From: Prochlorococcus sp. AG-363-G03 | Lineage (GTDB): Bacteria; Cyanobacteriota; Cyanobacteriia; PCC-6307; Cyanobiaceae | Assembly: GCA_003280265.1 (NCBI GenBank) | Contig: QCFJ01000007.1 | Location: 1-43,194 of the forward strand | DNA length: 43,194 nt | Reading direction: 5' to 3' | Program-made: the position numbers and the translations under genes | In this document: one piece after another, positions 7,241-17,156 of the stretch | Position numbering within the stretch: position 1 is the first letter of the stretch | Layout: every line of letters begins with the position of its first letter | Notes under the pieces: generated by a model | What the model saw: only the letters and a program-made list of their open reading frames with translations | Database searches by the model: none | What the model was told of the DNA's origin: nothing

Positions 7241-9115
7241 ATGCCCCAGCAAATTGTGATTGCTGAGCATTTGCGAATTGCCGCTCTGCTCGCTGATGAG
7301 AAAATAGATGAATTAATCGTGGCTCAAGGTAGCTACCAAATCGGAGATATTTTCTTAGGGACAGTTGAAAATGTTCTTCCAGGTATAGATGCTGCTTTTG
7401 TCAATATTGGTGAAACTGAAAAAAATGGTTTTATCCATGTCAATGATTTAGGTCCACTTAGATTAAAAAAAGCAACTTCAGGAATAACAGAGCTGCTCGA
7501 ACCAAAGCAAAAGGTTTTGGTTCAAGTAATGAAAGAACCTACTGGATCAAAAGGACCAAGGTTAACTGGGAACATCGCTCTACCAGGAAGATATCTTGTA
7601 CTCCAGCCTTATGGACAAGGTGTAAATATTTCTAGAAGAATAAGCACAGAAAGTGAAAGAAATCGACTTAGAGCATTAGGAGTATTGGTCAAGCCGCCTA
7701 GCACTGGGCTTTTAATAAGAACAGAAGCAGAAGATATTTCTGAAGAATTTTTAATTGATGATCTTGAAAATCTTCTCAAGCATTGGGAGCTAATTCAACA
7801 AGCCTCTGAGGGTTGTACCCCACCAATTCTTTTAAATAGAGATGAAGACTTTATTCATAGAATTCTTAGAGATAATATCGGTCAAAATGTAACTCAAATT
7901 GTAGTAGATAATACTGAAGCAATTGCTCGAGTCAAGAATTTCCTTGGCAAGGATAATAAAGAATTAGCAATAGAGTTGCATAGTGATTCACAAAATATAT
8001 TAGAAAAATATAAAGTTATTTCTGCAATAAATGATGCATTAAAACCTAGAGTTGATCTCCCCTCTGGCGGGTATATAATAATAGAACCAACAGAAGCATT
8101 AACGGTTATAGATGTCAACTCAGGCTCATTTACACGATCTGCAAATTCTAGAGAAACAGTTTTATGGACTAATTGTGAAGCAGCCATAGAAATAGCAAGA
8201 CAATTGAAATTAAGAAATATTGGTGGGGTTATTATTATTGATTTTATAGATATGGATACGAGAAGAGATCAACTCCAATTATTGGAACATTTCACATCTG
8301 CCATAAATGGAGACTCAGCTAGGCCACAAATAGCTTCGCTAACAGAGCTTGGACTTGTTGAGCTAACGAGAAAAAGACAAGGTCAAAATATATATGAACT
8401 ATTTGGGAAAAACTCTTCTCATTCCCAAGGTCAAGCTCATCTTCCAAGCATCACAATTCAAGACATAAATCCAACAACCTCATCTGAAGTTGGTGTAATC
8501 AATTCAACTTTAATATCAAGTGAAGAAATCCAACCTTCACAAGAGAATAATTTAAAGAAGAAGCGTATAAATAAGACAAAAGATACAGACACAAATCTAG
8601 TCAGCGATGAAAAAAAATTATCAATAGATAATTCGAAATTTTTCCCAAAAGAGAACATCGGAGATGATATTGCTAAAGAGATCATCAATAAAAAGCAAGA
8701 GAATAAATTAATAAATATAACCATGAATGAGCATGAAGAAATTGTATATAGCTCAATGGGATTTAATCCTATCTTAATTTTAGATGAGCCTCCATTATAT
8801 AAGAATTATACGGTTAATATAATCCGTCCTGGAATTAAGGAAGAAGGAAAAGAGATTAATAAGATTCCTGAGGAAAATCAACAAAAAAACCTTCGTCATT
8901 CTGATACTAAAGAAAAAAATGAATATATGATTCCACTTAAAGTAAATAACACCATTGAGAAAGATCAAATTACATCTGAAGAAAAAGAAAATACCGAAGG
9001 GAAAGAAATTAATGTTTCCTTTGATGAAGAAATAATTGAATTAGAATCTAGCGAATCTAAAGAAGTTAATGAGGATCCAAGAAGAAAGAGAAGAAGATCA
9101 TCAGCCTCTTCTTAA
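7241..9115 (+). CDS. rne: Ribonuclease E (RNase E/G family)
   Basis: Endoribonuclease for mRNA decay and rRNA/tRNA processing. I start at ATG 7241 (MPQQIVIAEHL, the usual cyanobacterial beginning) rather than the TTG two codons before. The catalytic half is clear: S1-like GDIFLGTVENVLPGIDAAFVNIG (split: GDIFLGTVENV, GIDAAFVNIG), then ALTVIDVNSGSF and IIIDFIDMD with the metal-binding aspartates, and ELTRKRQGQNIYELFG. Where many family members have CxxC (zinc link), this protein has Ser392 and Ser395 in KNSSHS. The C-terminal third is charged and disordered. It ends with RRKRRRSSA, the conserved tail known in Anabaena to bind PNPase. The rnhB start follows 2 bp after the stop. Confidence 0.95.
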   Translation: MPQQIVIAEHLRIAALLADEKIDELIVAQGSYQIGDIFLGTVENVLPGIDAAFVNIGETEKNGFIHVNDLGPLRLKKATSGITELLEPKQKVLVQVMKEPTGSKGPRLTGNIALPGRYLVLQPYGQGVNISRRISTESERNRLRALGVLVKPPSTGLLIRTEAEDISEEFLIDDLENLLKHWELIQQASEGCTPPILLNRDEDFIHRILRDNIGQNVTQIVVDNTEAIARVKNFLGKDNKELAIELHSDSQNILEKYKVISAINDALKPRVDLPSGGYIIIEPTEALTVIDVNSGSFTRSANSRETVLWTNCEAAIEIARQLKLRNIGGVIIIDFIDMDTRRDQLQLLEHFTSAINGDSARPQIASLTELGLVELTRKRQGQNIYELFGKNSSHSQGQAHLPSITIQDINPTTSSEVGVINSTLISSEEIQPSQENNLKKKRINKTKDTDTNLVSDEKKLSIDNSKFFPKENIGDDIAKEIINKKQENKLINITMNEHEEIVYSSMGFNPILILDEPPLYKNYTVNIIRPGIKEEGKEINKIPEENQQKNLRHSDTKEKNEYMIPLKVNNTIEKDQITSEEKENTEGKEINVSFDEEIIELESSESKEVNEDPRRKRRRSSASS

Positions 9116-9117
9116 GC

Positions 9118-9705
9118 ATGCGTAATCTCAAATATCTGATTGCGGGTGTTGATGAAGTAGGCAGAGGTTCTTTATTTGGCCCTATTTTCGCAGGGGCTGT
9201 AATATTAAGCAAAGAAAACGAATCAAAACTCTTATCTCAAGGTTTAAAAGACAGTAAAAAATTAAGCCATAGACAAAGAGATAAATTAGTTCCTTTGATC
9301 AAAGAGAACTCAATAGCCTGGTCAATAGGCCAAGCTTCAGCAAGAGAAATTGATAGTTTCGGCATCCGTGAGGCTACTGAAAAAGCAATGGTAAGAGCAT
9401 TAGAAAAATTTTCGTCTCCACCAGACTTAGTTCTTGTAGACGGAATATTTCCCATTCGCCTGTGGCCAAGAAAACAGAAAACACAAGTTCGAGGAGAGAG
9501 TCATTTCCCTTCAATTGCTGCTGCCAGCGTTTTAGCAAAAGAAGCAAGAGATGAATTAATGAAACGACTAGCTCCCTTATACAGTTTTTATGGACTAGAA
9601 AAAAATAAGGGTTATGGAACTGCATTCCATAGAAAACAATTAATCCATTCAGGTGCAACAAGACTTCATCGAAAAAGTTTTCTCTCCAGACTAAAAATGG
9701 ATTAA
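9118..9705 (+). CDS. rnhB: Ribonuclease HII
   Basis: Removes ribonucleotides from RNA-DNA hybrids and misincorporated single ribonucleotides in DNA. 195 residues with the type 2 RNase H signature GVDEVGRG (Asp12, Glu13), the third acidic residue Asp108 in LVDG and the fourth, Asp145, in SVLAKEARDE. The GKGYGT-like motif is NKGYGTAFH near the C-terminus. It is transcribed with rne (2-bp gap), an arrangement conserved in cyanobacteria that suggests translational coupling. It converges on the DUF1997 gene with 13 bp between the stops, and no terminator is visible there. Confidence 0.96.
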   Translation: MRNLKYLIAGVDEVGRGSLFGPIFAGAVILSKENESKLLSQGLKDSKKLSHRQRDKLVPLIKENSIAWSIGQASAREIDSFGIREATEKAMVRALEKFSSPPDLVLVDGIFPIRLWPRKQKTQVRGESHFPSIAAASVLAKEARDELMKRLAPLYSFYGLEKNKGYGTAFHRKQLIHSGATRLHRKSFLSRLKMD

Positions 9706-9718
9706 ATTTATTTGGTAA

Positions 9719-10231
9719 CTAATTTTCTTTACACCAATTTTCAAAGTCACCAATTAGCTGCTTCTCAACTCTGCTCTTAATTCCCAATAATATTCCATTC
9801 AATATCGATTCCCCAGTGGTCTCGAGCATTTTGGGAGGAATTAATCTCAATAGCTGAGGCTGACTGACTGTTACGCCCAAAAGCGCTTCCCCTTCAAGAG
9901 CTGATGGTTTTGCCTCCAGAGTTGCATCTAAGGTTAAATCAAAATCTTCTACAAACCCTAAGCCTTCCAATTGACTTTCAGTGACATACATTCTGATTTT
10001 TCTATCACTATTTTCTACCCCTATTGACACCACTGGATTTATCTGAAGTTGAAAAACCTTAAAACTTGTGACTTCGTACTTAAAGCTTCCTGGCCCCAAA
10101 GGAGTCAATTTTTTTGGATCAAGCATTGCTCCTACAACTCTTTCCTGTTGTAGGAGATAATCAGGTAGTTGATCCTCATTTTTTTGAACAACTAGATCAA
10201 TTTTTTGTCGTGCTGTAAAGGCAAGAGACAT
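9719..10231 (-). CDS. DUF1997 family protein
   Basis: 170 residues (MSLAFTARQKIDL...); an ATG two codons earlier is equally possible. It matches the DUF1997 pattern seen in cyanobacteria and plastids: YLLQQERVVGAMLDP, FKYEVTSFKVFQLQINPVVS and PPKMLETTGESILNGILLG, a START-like fold by general description. There is no signal peptide or membrane helix. Function is unestablished. It is divergent from pheA with 56 bp between them and converges with rnhB. Confidence 0.8.
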   Translation of the reverse strand: MSLAFTARQKIDLVVQKNEDQLPDYLLQQERVVGAMLDPKKLTPLGPGSFKYEVTSFKVFQLQINPVVSIGVENSDRKIRMYVTESQLEGLGFVEDFDLTLDATLEAKPSALEGEALLGVTVSQPQLLRLIPPKMLETTGESILNGILLGIKSRVEKQLIGDFENWCKEN

Positions 10232-10287
10232 TATCAAAAACTTGCTCAGTTTGATCTTATCGGCATTTACCCCTTTTTTTTATTCTA

Positions 10288-11118
10288 ATGTCAACTCGAG
10301 TGGCTTACCTTGGACCCAAAGGAACATACGCTGAGAAGGCCGCAAAAGCCCTAGCAGCCTTAGAAAATATTGACTCACCACAATTCTCTCCATGCAAAGG
10401 ATTAAGATCTGTGGTGGAAAATCTTGCAAACAATCTTTGTGAAGCAGCCGTAGTACCAATTGAAAATTCAGTAGAAGGTGGCGTTACTACAACATTAGAT
10501 TCTCTATGGATACATAAAAATTTATTTATTCATAGAGCCTTAGTGCTTCCCATCAAACACTCATTAATAAGCAGCGGATCACTATCAACTATTTCAGAAG
10601 TACTCTCTCATCCTCAGGCAATAGCTCAATGCAGCCAGTGGCTAAATGACAATCTTCCAAATGCAGTTCATTTGCCAACTAATTCAACAGCAGAAGCAAT
10701 AAGGATGGTGAAAGGAAGCTCATTTAGAGCAGCAATAGGATCCAAAGATGCAAATGAGGAACTAAATATTCTTGCTTATCCCATTAATGATATTGAAGGC
10801 AATTGCACTAGATTCATTCTTCTTAGAAAAAAGAATATTAAAGTTGATGGCAATAAGGCAAGCATAGCTTTTTCTCTTAAATCAAATAGTCCAGGCGCAT
10901 TACTTAAAGCATTAAATTGCATAGCAAATCTTGGTCTGAACATGAGTCGTATTGAGTCTCGTCCCTCTAAAAGAGAACTAGGCGAGTATGTCTTTTTCAT
11001 AGATCTTGATTTAAATAATTCTAGTGAAAAAGACTTTACAAAAATAACTGAAGATTTATCTCCACTTTGCAATCAAATAATTAATTTTGGATGTTATTTT
11101 AGTTCAGAAATTGAGTAA
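10288..11118 (+). CDS. pheA: Prephenate dehydratase
   Basis: Converts prephenate to phenylpyruvate in phenylalanine synthesis. 276 residues. The catalytic domain starts with RVAYLGPKGTYAEKAA and contains VVPIENSVEGGV, LSHPQAIAQC and the active-site motif NCTRFILL. A C-terminal ACT domain (from about residue 190: ASIAFSLKSNSPGALLKAL, then MSRIESRPSK) provides feedback control by phenylalanine. There is no fused chorismate mutase, as usual for cyanobacteria. It ends 1 bp before the stop of the converging methyltransferase gene. Confidence 0.95.
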   Translation: MSTRVAYLGPKGTYAEKAAKALAALENIDSPQFSPCKGLRSVVENLANNLCEAAVVPIENSVEGGVTTTLDSLWIHKNLFIHRALVLPIKHSLISSGSLSTISEVLSHPQAIAQCSQWLNDNLPNAVHLPTNSTAEAIRMVKGSSFRAAIGSKDANEELNILAYPINDIEGNCTRFILLRKKNIKVDGNKASIAFSLKSNSPGALLKALNCIANLGLNMSRIESRPSKRELGEYVFFIDLDLNNSSEKDFTKITEDLSPLCNQIINFGCYFSSEIE

Positions 11119-11119
11119 T

Positions 11120-12052
11120 TTATCCTCTTGATTTGAAAACTCCAAATTTCATCAAACCTGTTGAGAAAGACCATCTCATCATTAAAATTGTTGGTATTTC
11201 TCTGAATGCTTTTAGTAACGATCTAAAGCCTAATTTCAATATAGATGAAGGTCTTCTAAATCCTTCATATATAGATTCATTCCAAGATTGAATTGTATAT
11301 TTTGTCCAATTAGAGGTTTCTACAGAGCCTCCACAATAAGGACTATTTAATAAGTTTTTTTTGAATCCTTCAATACTTGAAAATTCAGGATGCGTCCATT
11401 GAATTAAAAGTTGATTCATGATGAACTTTTCCAAGAAATTTAATGGATTCTTTATTGAATCTCTTTGATTCCAATCTGCAATTGCCAAAATACCACCAGG
11501 TCTAAGTACTCTTAGCATCTCATCTGCATAAGTTTGTTTATCAACAATATGAGGCCCCGCTTCAACGCTCCAAACGCCGTCAAAGCTTCCTTTCTCAAAC
11601 CTCAAGTCAAGAGCATTCATCACTTCAAAGCGACAAAAGTCATTATTAATAGTTAACTCATTTGCTCTTCTAATTTGTGCCTCACTTATAGAAATACCAA
11701 CAACATCAAATCCATAATCATTAGATAATATTCTGGAACTTCCGCCTATCCCGCATCCCACATCTAATATTCTTGATCCTTTTGGTAATTTATCCAAACC
11801 ACTCCAACGTACTAATTCGTGAACAAAATCAACCTTCGCTTTTCTAAAATCCTTTTTTGATCTTGGTTTTTCGTAAAAGCCTAAATGAATATGCTCACCC
11901 CAGAGATTTTCTAGTAAACGATCATTAGTCCAAGAATCATATGAGGATGCAACACTATTAACAGACTCATATTTACGACTTTGCCTGAGCCATTGAGTAC
12001 TTAAAGTTAATAGAAAGAAAAGGCTAAATATAAAAAATAATATCCATTGCAT
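11120..12052 (-). CDS. MPBQ/MSBQ methyltransferase (tocopherol/plastoquinone pathway)
   Basis: A SAM-dependent methyltransferase of 310 residues with one N-terminal hydrophobic anchor (residues 2-20). Motif I is LDVGCGIGGSS (residues 96-106). The flanking sequences SVASSYDSWT, LWGEHIHLGFY, VWSVEAGPH and AIADWNQRD resemble, from memory, the Synechocystis 2-methyl-6-phytylbenzoquinol methyltransferase (Sll0418). That enzyme methylates tocopherol precursors and possibly the plastoquinone precursor; membrane association fits the N-terminal helix. Gamma-tocopherol methyltransferase is the main alternative within the same fold. It lies 2 bp downstream of the Lon N-domain gene and is probably cotranscribed. 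Confidence 0.8.
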   Translation of the reverse strand: MQWILFFIFSLFFLLTLSTQWLRQSRKYESVNSVASSYDSWTNDRLLENLWGEHIHLGFYEKPRSKKDFRKAKVDFVHELVRWSGLDKLPKGSRILDVGCGIGGSSRILSNDYGFDVVGISISEAQIRRANELTINNDFCRFEVMNALDLRFEKGSFDGVWSVEAGPHIVDKQTYADEMLRVLRPGGILAIADWNQRDSIKNPLNFLEKFIMNQLLIQWTHPEFSSIEGFKKNLLNSPYCGGSVETSNWTKYTIQSWNESIYEGFRRPSSILKLGFRSLLKAFREIPTILMMRWSFSTGLMKFGVFKSRG

Positions 12053-12054
12053 AA

Positions 12055-12717
12055 TTAATTGTTGGCTTGATCTGCGTTTGAGAAAGTATCTTTTAAAGCT
12101 GTTCTTGCAGCCAGTTGCCTTCTTGTGTGATCAAGAAGTTCATATTCTCTTTCCAGGCGATGATAAGTATTTGTTAATTCTAATAAATTTTGCTGTTCAC
12201 TTGCTACGGGACCTCCAAGATGAGCTGCGATCCAAAAAGACAATTCTCTAGGGATATCGGGCAAAGAATCAGGGAGTTCTTTCTCGGATTCAGTTAATTT
12301 TGAGGTTAGAGAAACGACATCCCTAAGGGCAATAGAGACGGAATTCTTAAGTTCTAATAGTTTTTTTTGATCTGAAGTTTGATCATCATCAACCCAACTA
12401 ACTAAAGCGTTAATAAAAGGCGTTTCGCTAATGATTTCTAAGATTCGAAATCTTTGCTGTCCAATAGTAACAATATTGCTTCTTCCATCTTGTGAAGTTT
12501 GATGCTTAATAATCTCAGCACAACAACCAACATCAGCCATTTTTTTCGCGATTGGATCCCATCTAACGACTCCAAAACGGCTGTCTGACTTCAAAACAGA
12601 TTGAAGCATAACCCTATATCGAGTCTCAAAGATATGAAGAGGCAGGTACTCCTGAGGAAAAAGCACAACCTCAGGCAATGGGAAAAGTGGTAGCTCCCTA
12701 ACTGAAAGTTCGCTCAA
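12055..12717 (-). CDS. Lon N-terminal (substrate-binding) domain protein
   Basis: 220 residues consisting only of the LON substrate-binding domain: ELPLFPLPEVVLFPQEYLPLHIFE (split: ELPLFPLPEVVLFP, LPLHIFE), RYRVMLQ, then GCCAEI and a helical C-terminal half. The AAA+ ATPase and protease parts of Lon are absent. Such stand-alone proteins are frequent in cyanobacteria, where a full Lon is often lacking; their role is unknown. It follows rpsJ at the end of the str operon (60-bp gap) and has a 2-bp gap to the methyltransferase gene. Confidence 0.9.
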   Translation of the reverse strand: MSELSVRELPLFPLPEVVLFPQEYLPLHIFETRYRVMLQSVLKSDSRFGVVRWDPIAKKMADVGCCAEIIKHQTSQDGRSNIVTIGQQRFRILEIISETPFINALVSWVDDDQTSDQKKLLELKNSVSIALRDVVSLTSKLTESEKELPDSLPDIPRELSFWIAAHLGGPVASEQQNLLELTNTYHRLEREYELLDHTRRQLAARTALKDTFSNADQANN

Positions 12718-12777
12718 ATGAGTATTCCTAATTAAACATATCCTAGATAATCAATCTCTTGTTTGAGAGAAAAAGAT

Positions 12778-13098
12778 CTAGAGCTTAACTTCTATATCAA
12801 CTCCACTTGGGAGGTCCAACTTCATTAGAGCATCTATAGTCTTTGCTGAAGGACTGTAAATATCAATAAGTCTTCTGTGTGTTCGTGTTTCAAAATGCTC
12901 TCTAGAATCTTTATCAACATGAGGGGAACGCAGAACACAGTAGATTTTTCGCTTTGTAGGTAGAGGAATAGGCCCAATTGCAGAAGCAGCTGTTGTATCT
13001 GCAGTCTCTATTATTTTTTCGCAAGACAAGTCAAGCATTCTTCTATCAAAAGCCTTTAAGCGTATGCGTATTTTTTGCTGTGCAATTGCAGTTGACAT
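12778..13098 (-). CDS. rpsJ: 30S ribosomal protein S10
   Basis: 106 residues, standard length. Typical sequence: [46 protein letters not shown] (split: [25 protein letters not shown]) and [12 protein letters not shown]10 is part of the 30S head and, as NusE, of transcription antitermination complexes. In cyanobacteria it ends the str operon after tufA rather than leading the S10 operon, as here. Two hairpins occupy the spacer between tufA and rpsJ. Confidence 0.97.
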   Translation of the reverse strand: MSTAIAQQKIRIRLKAFDRRMLDLSCEKIIETADTTAASAIGPIPLPTKRKIYCVLRSPHVDKDSREHFETRTHRRLIDIYSPSAKTIDALMKLDLPSGVDIEVKL

Positions 13099-13144
13099 AA
13101 TTGAATTACCAAAAGCTAATTAGGTTTTCGAGGTTCTTTAAAAT

Positions 13145-13210
13145 ATGAACTGATTAGTTCATTTGGTTTTTAATCTAGAGGATGACCTGAATGAATTACA
13201 AGTCATCCTC
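13145..13210 (-). promoter_or_regulatory. Two hairpins in the tufA-rpsJ spacer
   Basis: GAGGATGAC (13178-13186) and GTCATCCTC (13202-13210) form a perfect 9-bp stem with a 15-nt loop, only 8 bp past the tufA stop. ATGAACT (13145-13151) and AGTTCAT (13156-13162) form a 7-bp stem with a 4-nt loop. Neither is followed by a T-run on the minus strand, so they are not ordinary terminators. Protection or processing of the tufA 3' end, or partial attenuation before rpsJ, is possible. Confidence 0.5.
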
Positions 13211-13217
13211 AGAATCA

Positions 13218-14417
13218 TCACTCAATAATTTTGGAAACCACTCCAGCACCAATAGTACGTCCTCCTTCGCGAATTGCGAATCTCATACCTTGTTCTATAG
13301 CAACAGGAGAAATCAATTCCCCTGTCATTTTAATTCTGTCACCAGGCATGACCATTTCAACATTGCTTCCATCGTCTGATGTGAATGCTGTAATTTGACC
13401 AGTTACATCTGTAGTACGGATATAAAACTGAGGGCGATAACCTGCGAAGAAAGGGGTATGGCGTCCACCTTCTTCTTTTTTCAATACATAGACTTCACCC
13501 TCGAATTTAGTATGAGGGGTGATCGATCCTTTTTTAACAAGAACCATTCCTCTTTCAATATCTTCTTTTTGAATACCTCTCAAAAGAAGTCCTACGTTAT
13601 CACCAGCCATACCCTCATCAAGAAGCTTTCTAAACATCTCTACTCCAGTGACAGTTGTAACTCTCGTATCTCTAATACCTACAATTTCAACCTCTTCTCC
13701 AACTGTTACTTTTCCTCTCTCGATTCGTCCTGTAGCAACTGTTCCACGACCAGTAATTGAGAAAACGTCCTCAACAGCCATTAAGAAAGGTTTATCAACT
13801 TCACGTTCTGGTTCTGGAATTGAAGAATCAACAGCAGTCATCAATTCATCTATTTTTGTTTCCCAATCTGCATCTCCCTCAATAGCTTTTAATCCTGAGA
13901 CTTGAACAACAGGTATGTCATCTCCAGGAAAGTCATAACTTGTGAGAAGTTCACGAATCTCCATTTCTACAAGTTCGATCATTTCTTCATCATCGACCAT
14001 GTCACATTTGTTGAGTGCAACAACCAATGCAGGCACCCCAACTTGTTTGGCCAAGAGAATATGTTCTTTTGTTTGTGCCATTGCTCCGTCAGTGGCTGCC
14101 ACAACGAGAATCGCACCGTCCATTTGCGCAGCACCTGTGATCATGTTTTTTACATAATCAGCGTGGCCTGGGCAATCAACGTGTGCGTAGTGCCTTCCAT
14201 CAGTTTCATATTCAACGTGAGCAGTATTGATTGTGATTCCACGTTCACGCTCTTCTGGAGCTCCATCGATTTCAGCGTAATCTTGCGCTTCGGCTTGACC
14301 TTTTTTGGCTAAAACCTTTGTGATTGCAGCAGTAAGTGTTGTCTTGCCATGGTCAACGTGGCCAATAGTACCTATGTTGACGTGAGGTTTGTTCCTCTCA
14401 AACTTCTCGCGAGCCAT
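13218..14417 (-). CDS. tufA: Translation elongation factor Tu
   Basis: 399-residue GTPase that brings aminoacyl-tRNA to the ribosome. G1 is GHVDHGKT (residues 19-26), switch II contains DCPGHADY, and the NKCD motif gives guanine specificity. Domains II and III are intact to the C-terminal [13 protein letters not shown]. Third member of the str operon, 40 bp after fusA. Codon choice is more uniform than in neighbours, as expected for a highly expressed gene. Several long open frames on the opposite strand are by-products of this. Confidence 0.98.
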   Translation of the reverse strand: MAREKFERNKPHVNIGTIGHVDHGKTTLTAAITKVLAKKGQAEAQDYAEIDGAPEERERGITINTAHVEYETDGRHYAHVDCPGHADYVKNMITGAAQMDGAILVVAATDGAMAQTKEHILLAKQVGVPALVVALNKCDMVDDEEMIELVEMEIRELLTSYDFPGDDIPVVQVSGLKAIEGDADWETKIDELMTAVDSSIPEPEREVDKPFLMAVEDVFSITGRGTVATGRIERGKVTVGEEVEIVGIRDTRVTTVTGVEMFRKLLDEGMAGDNVGLLLRGIQKEDIERGMVLVKKGSITPHTKFEGEVYVLKKEEGGRHTPFFAGYRPQFYIRTTDVTGQITAFTSDDGSNVEMVMPGDRIKMTGELISPVAIEQGMRFAIREGGRTIGAGVVSKIIE

Positions 14418-14457
14418 TTTTTTAAAGAATCGGGGGGTGGTTAGTAAATTTTAGAGA

Positions 14458-16533
14458 TCAGGAATTGCCCTGATTCTTGGAGATAATTGCTTCAGCAACA
14501 TTACGAGGGACTTCCTCGTAGGTGCTGAACTCCATTGAGAAAATACCCCGACCTTGAGTCATTGATCGGAGTTGAGTGGCATAGCCAAACATTTCGGCTA
14601 ATGGCACTTTTGCTTGGACTTTGGATTGTCCATCATCGATGGATTGACCTTCGACCTGACCTCGCCTAGAGGACAGGTCTCCAATTATAGAGCCTAGGAA
14701 GTCCTCTGGGACTTCTACCTCAACTTTCATCATAGGCTCTAGAAGGACAGGATTGCACTTCTTGATTCCATCTTTGAAAGCCATTGAGCCAGCAATTTTG
14801 AAAGCCATTTCTGATGAATCAACATCATGATAAGAGCCATCAACCAAAGTGACTTTTACGTCAATAAGAGGATAACCTGCAATTACTCCAGATTCACATG
14901 TTTCCTTCATCCCTGATTCCGCAGGTTTTATGTATTCTTTTGGAACTGCTCCACCAACAATTTTATTGACAAATTCAAAACCAGTTCCTGGCTCAGCTGG
15001 CTCAACTTCGATAACGACATGTCCGTATTGACCTTTACCACCTGTTTGCCTGGCAAACTTTCCTTCTCCAGATGAACTAGCTCGAATAGTCTCCCTGTAA
15101 GAAACTTGAGGTGCTCCAATGTTCGCCTCAACCTTGAATTCTCTCAACATACGGTCAACAAGAATCTCAAGATGGAGTTCACCCATTCCAGCAATGACCG
15201 TTTGATTTGTTTCTTGATCGGTGCTTACTCTGAAGGTAGGATCTTCCTCTGAAAGTGCGGTTAAAGCTTTACCGAGTTTTTCCATATCACCTTTTGTCTT
15301 CGGCTCAACAGCAACTGAAATAACAGGTTCGGGAATAAAGAGAGTTTCCAATACGATTGCATCATCAGAGGCGCATAAAGTATCTCCAGTAGTTGTATTT
15401 TTTAGTCCTAATACAGCTCCTAGATCCCCCGCCCTTAGCTCATCAACCTCTTCACGGTCATCAGCTTTCAAAATGATTAATCTTGATATTCTCTCTTTTG
15501 CATCCTTAGTTGAGTTGAGAACATAACTTCCTTTTTCAAGGACGCCGGAATACATTCGAACAAAAGTCAATTTCCCATATGGGTCTGACATTACTTTGAA
15601 TGCAAGCGCACTGAATGGAGCACCATCGTCGGAAGGCCTTACAGCTTCTTTACCATTAGGAAGAAGACCTTGAATAGGAGGTACATCAACGGGGGCAGGT
15701 AGATAATTAACAACAGCATCAAGAAGCAACTGAACACCTTTATTTTTAAAAGCTGAACCACATAACATTGGAACTAAGCCATGCTTAAGAACACCTTCCC
15801 TAATTCCAGACTTCAATTGATCAACAGTTAATTCACCATTTTCAAGAAATGCATCTAATAATTCCTCATCAGTTTCAGCTATCGACTCCATTAATTTAGA
15901 GCGCCAATCAGAAACTAAATCAACCATGTCGGAGGGAACCTCAGTCTCTTCAATATCTTTGCCTAAATCATCTTTATATATATATGCTTTATTACCTACA
16001 AGATCAATAATACCTTTCAGATCATTCTCGGCTCCTATAGGTAATTGAATTGGTACTGCATTAGCTTTCAATCTATCTTTAATTTGTCCATGGACCTTGA
16101 GGAAATCAGCACCTGTTCTATCCATTTTATTCACAAAAACCATCCTTGGGACGGAATATCTATCAGCTTGTCTCCAAACCGTCTCGGATTGTGGTTGAAC
16201 ACCACCCACAGCACAAAAAACAGCAATAACTCCATCAAGTACTCTCATCGAACGTTCGACTTCAATTGTGAAGTCAACGTGTCCAGGCGTGTCAATGATA
16301 TTGATACGATGATCATCCCAAGTAGTTGAAATTGCTGCCGCAGTAATTGTTATGCCTCTTTCTCTCTCTTGGGCCATCCAATCGGTAACTGCGGCGCCAT
16401 CATGGACTTCGCCCATTTTGTGTACAACACCCGAGTAGAAGAGAATTCTCTCAGTACAGGTGGTTTTACCAGCATCAATATGTGCAGCAATCCCGATATT
16501 TCTTACTCGTTCCAAAGGAAAGGCTCGTGCCAC
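14458..16533 (-). CDS. fusA: Translation elongation factor G
   Basis: 691-residue translocase GTPase, normal length. G1 is AHIDAGKT (residues 17-24), then [20 protein letters not shown] and NKMDRTGAD. Domains II to V follow, ending in [20 protein letters not shown]. The str operon context (rpsL-rpsG-fusA-tufA) supports the translocation factor rather than a recycling-only paralogue. Confidence 0.98.
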   Translation of the reverse strand: MARAFPLERVRNIGIAAHIDAGKTTCTERILFYSGVVHKMGEVHDGAAVTDWMAQERERGITITAAAISTTWDDHRINIIDTPGHVDFTIEVERSMRVLDGVIAVFCAVGGVQPQSETVWRQADRYSVPRMVFVNKMDRTGADFLKVHGQIKDRLKANAVPIQLPIGAENDLKGIIDLVGNKAYIYKDDLGKDIEETEVPSDMVDLVSDWRSKLMESIAETDEELLDAFLENGELTVDQLKSGIREGVLKHGLVPMLCGSAFKNKGVQLLLDAVVNYLPAPVDVPPIQGLLPNGKEAVRPSDDGAPFSALAFKVMSDPYGKLTFVRMYSGVLEKGSYVLNSTKDAKERISRLIILKADDREEVDELRAGDLGAVLGLKNTTTGDTLCASDDAIVLETLFIPEPVISVAVEPKTKGDMEKLGKALTALSEEDPTFRVSTDQETNQTVIAGMGELHLEILVDRMLREFKVEANIGAPQVSYRETIRASSSGEGKFARQTGGKGQYGHVVIEVEPAEPGTGFEFVNKIVGGAVPKEYIKPAESGMKETCESGVIAGYPLIDVKVTLVDGSYHDVDSSEMAFKIAGSMAFKDGIKKCNPVLLEPMMKVEVEVPEDFLGSIIGDLSSRRGQVEGQSIDDGQSKVQAKVPLAEMFGYATQLRSMTQGRGIFSMEFSTYEEVPRNVAEAIISKNQGNS

Positions 16534-16637
16534 AGAAAATTCTCCGACTAAAGGGACTTAAAATGCTGGTGGACTCTACAACTCAGCATGCAAAAAAAGA
16601 AATATTTTTTGAAATTGAATAGAAAAATTTGAAAAAA

Positions 16638-17108
16638 TCAGTAGCGGTAATGTGCAAAAGCTTTATTTGCTTCAGCCATTTTATGAGTCTCTTCCCTCTT
16701 CCTCACTGCGTTCCCAGCCTCATTGGCTGCATCCATGAGCTCCCCGGCAAGTTTTTGAGCCATGCTTCTACCATTTCTTGATCTTGAGAAATTTACCAAC
16801 CATCTGAGCGCCATCGCAGTCCCTCTTTCTTGACGGACCTCCATGGGAACCTGATATGTAGCTCCGCCTACTCTTCTAGCTCTTACTTCAACAAGAGGTG
16901 TAACATTTTTCACTGCTGTTTCAAATAATTCAATGGGATCCGAACCAGTTCGTTCGTTAATCAAACCAAAAGCATCAGAAAGAATTCTTTGAGCTGTTGA
17001 TTTCTTACCGTGCTTCATCAATCGATGAACCATCATACTTGCCAAACGATTATTGAACTGAGGATCAGGGAGAACAGGTCTTTTTTCTGCTGCGTTTCTT
17101 CTTGACAT
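16638..17108 (-). CDS. rpsG: 30S ribosomal protein S7
   Basis: 156 residues, standard length. [17 protein letters not shown] at the start, [17 protein letters not shown] and the C-terminal [15 protein letters not shown] are typical. S7 organises the 30S head and is the translational regulator of the str operon in E. coli. It lies 48 bp after rpsL and 104 bp before fusA. That spacer holds a loose inverted repeat ATGCTG/CAGCAT (16563-16568, 16584-16589). Confidence 0.98.
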   Translation of the reverse strand: MSRRNAAEKRPVLPDPQFNNRLASMMVHRLMKHGKKSTAQRILSDAFGLINERTGSDPIELFETAVKNVTPLVEVRARRVGGATYQVPMEVRQERGTAMALRWLVNFSRSRNGRSMAQKLAGELMDAANEAGNAVRKREETHKMAEANKAFAHYRY

Positions 17109-17156
17109 GTAATTAAATTTGTATAAGTGGGAAATTCAATGAATCAAAAATAAGTT

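Noticed and set aside
13395-14312. Several open frames on the strand opposite tufA
   Set aside because: They are Ser/Thr/Cys-rich shadows produced by the biased codon use of the highly expressed EF-Tu gene.
16563-16589. ATGCTG/CAGCAT inverted repeat between rpsG and fusA as a terminator
   Set aside because: Only six pairs with a 15-nt loop and no T-run on the minus strand; it is inside an operon whose genes are expressed together.
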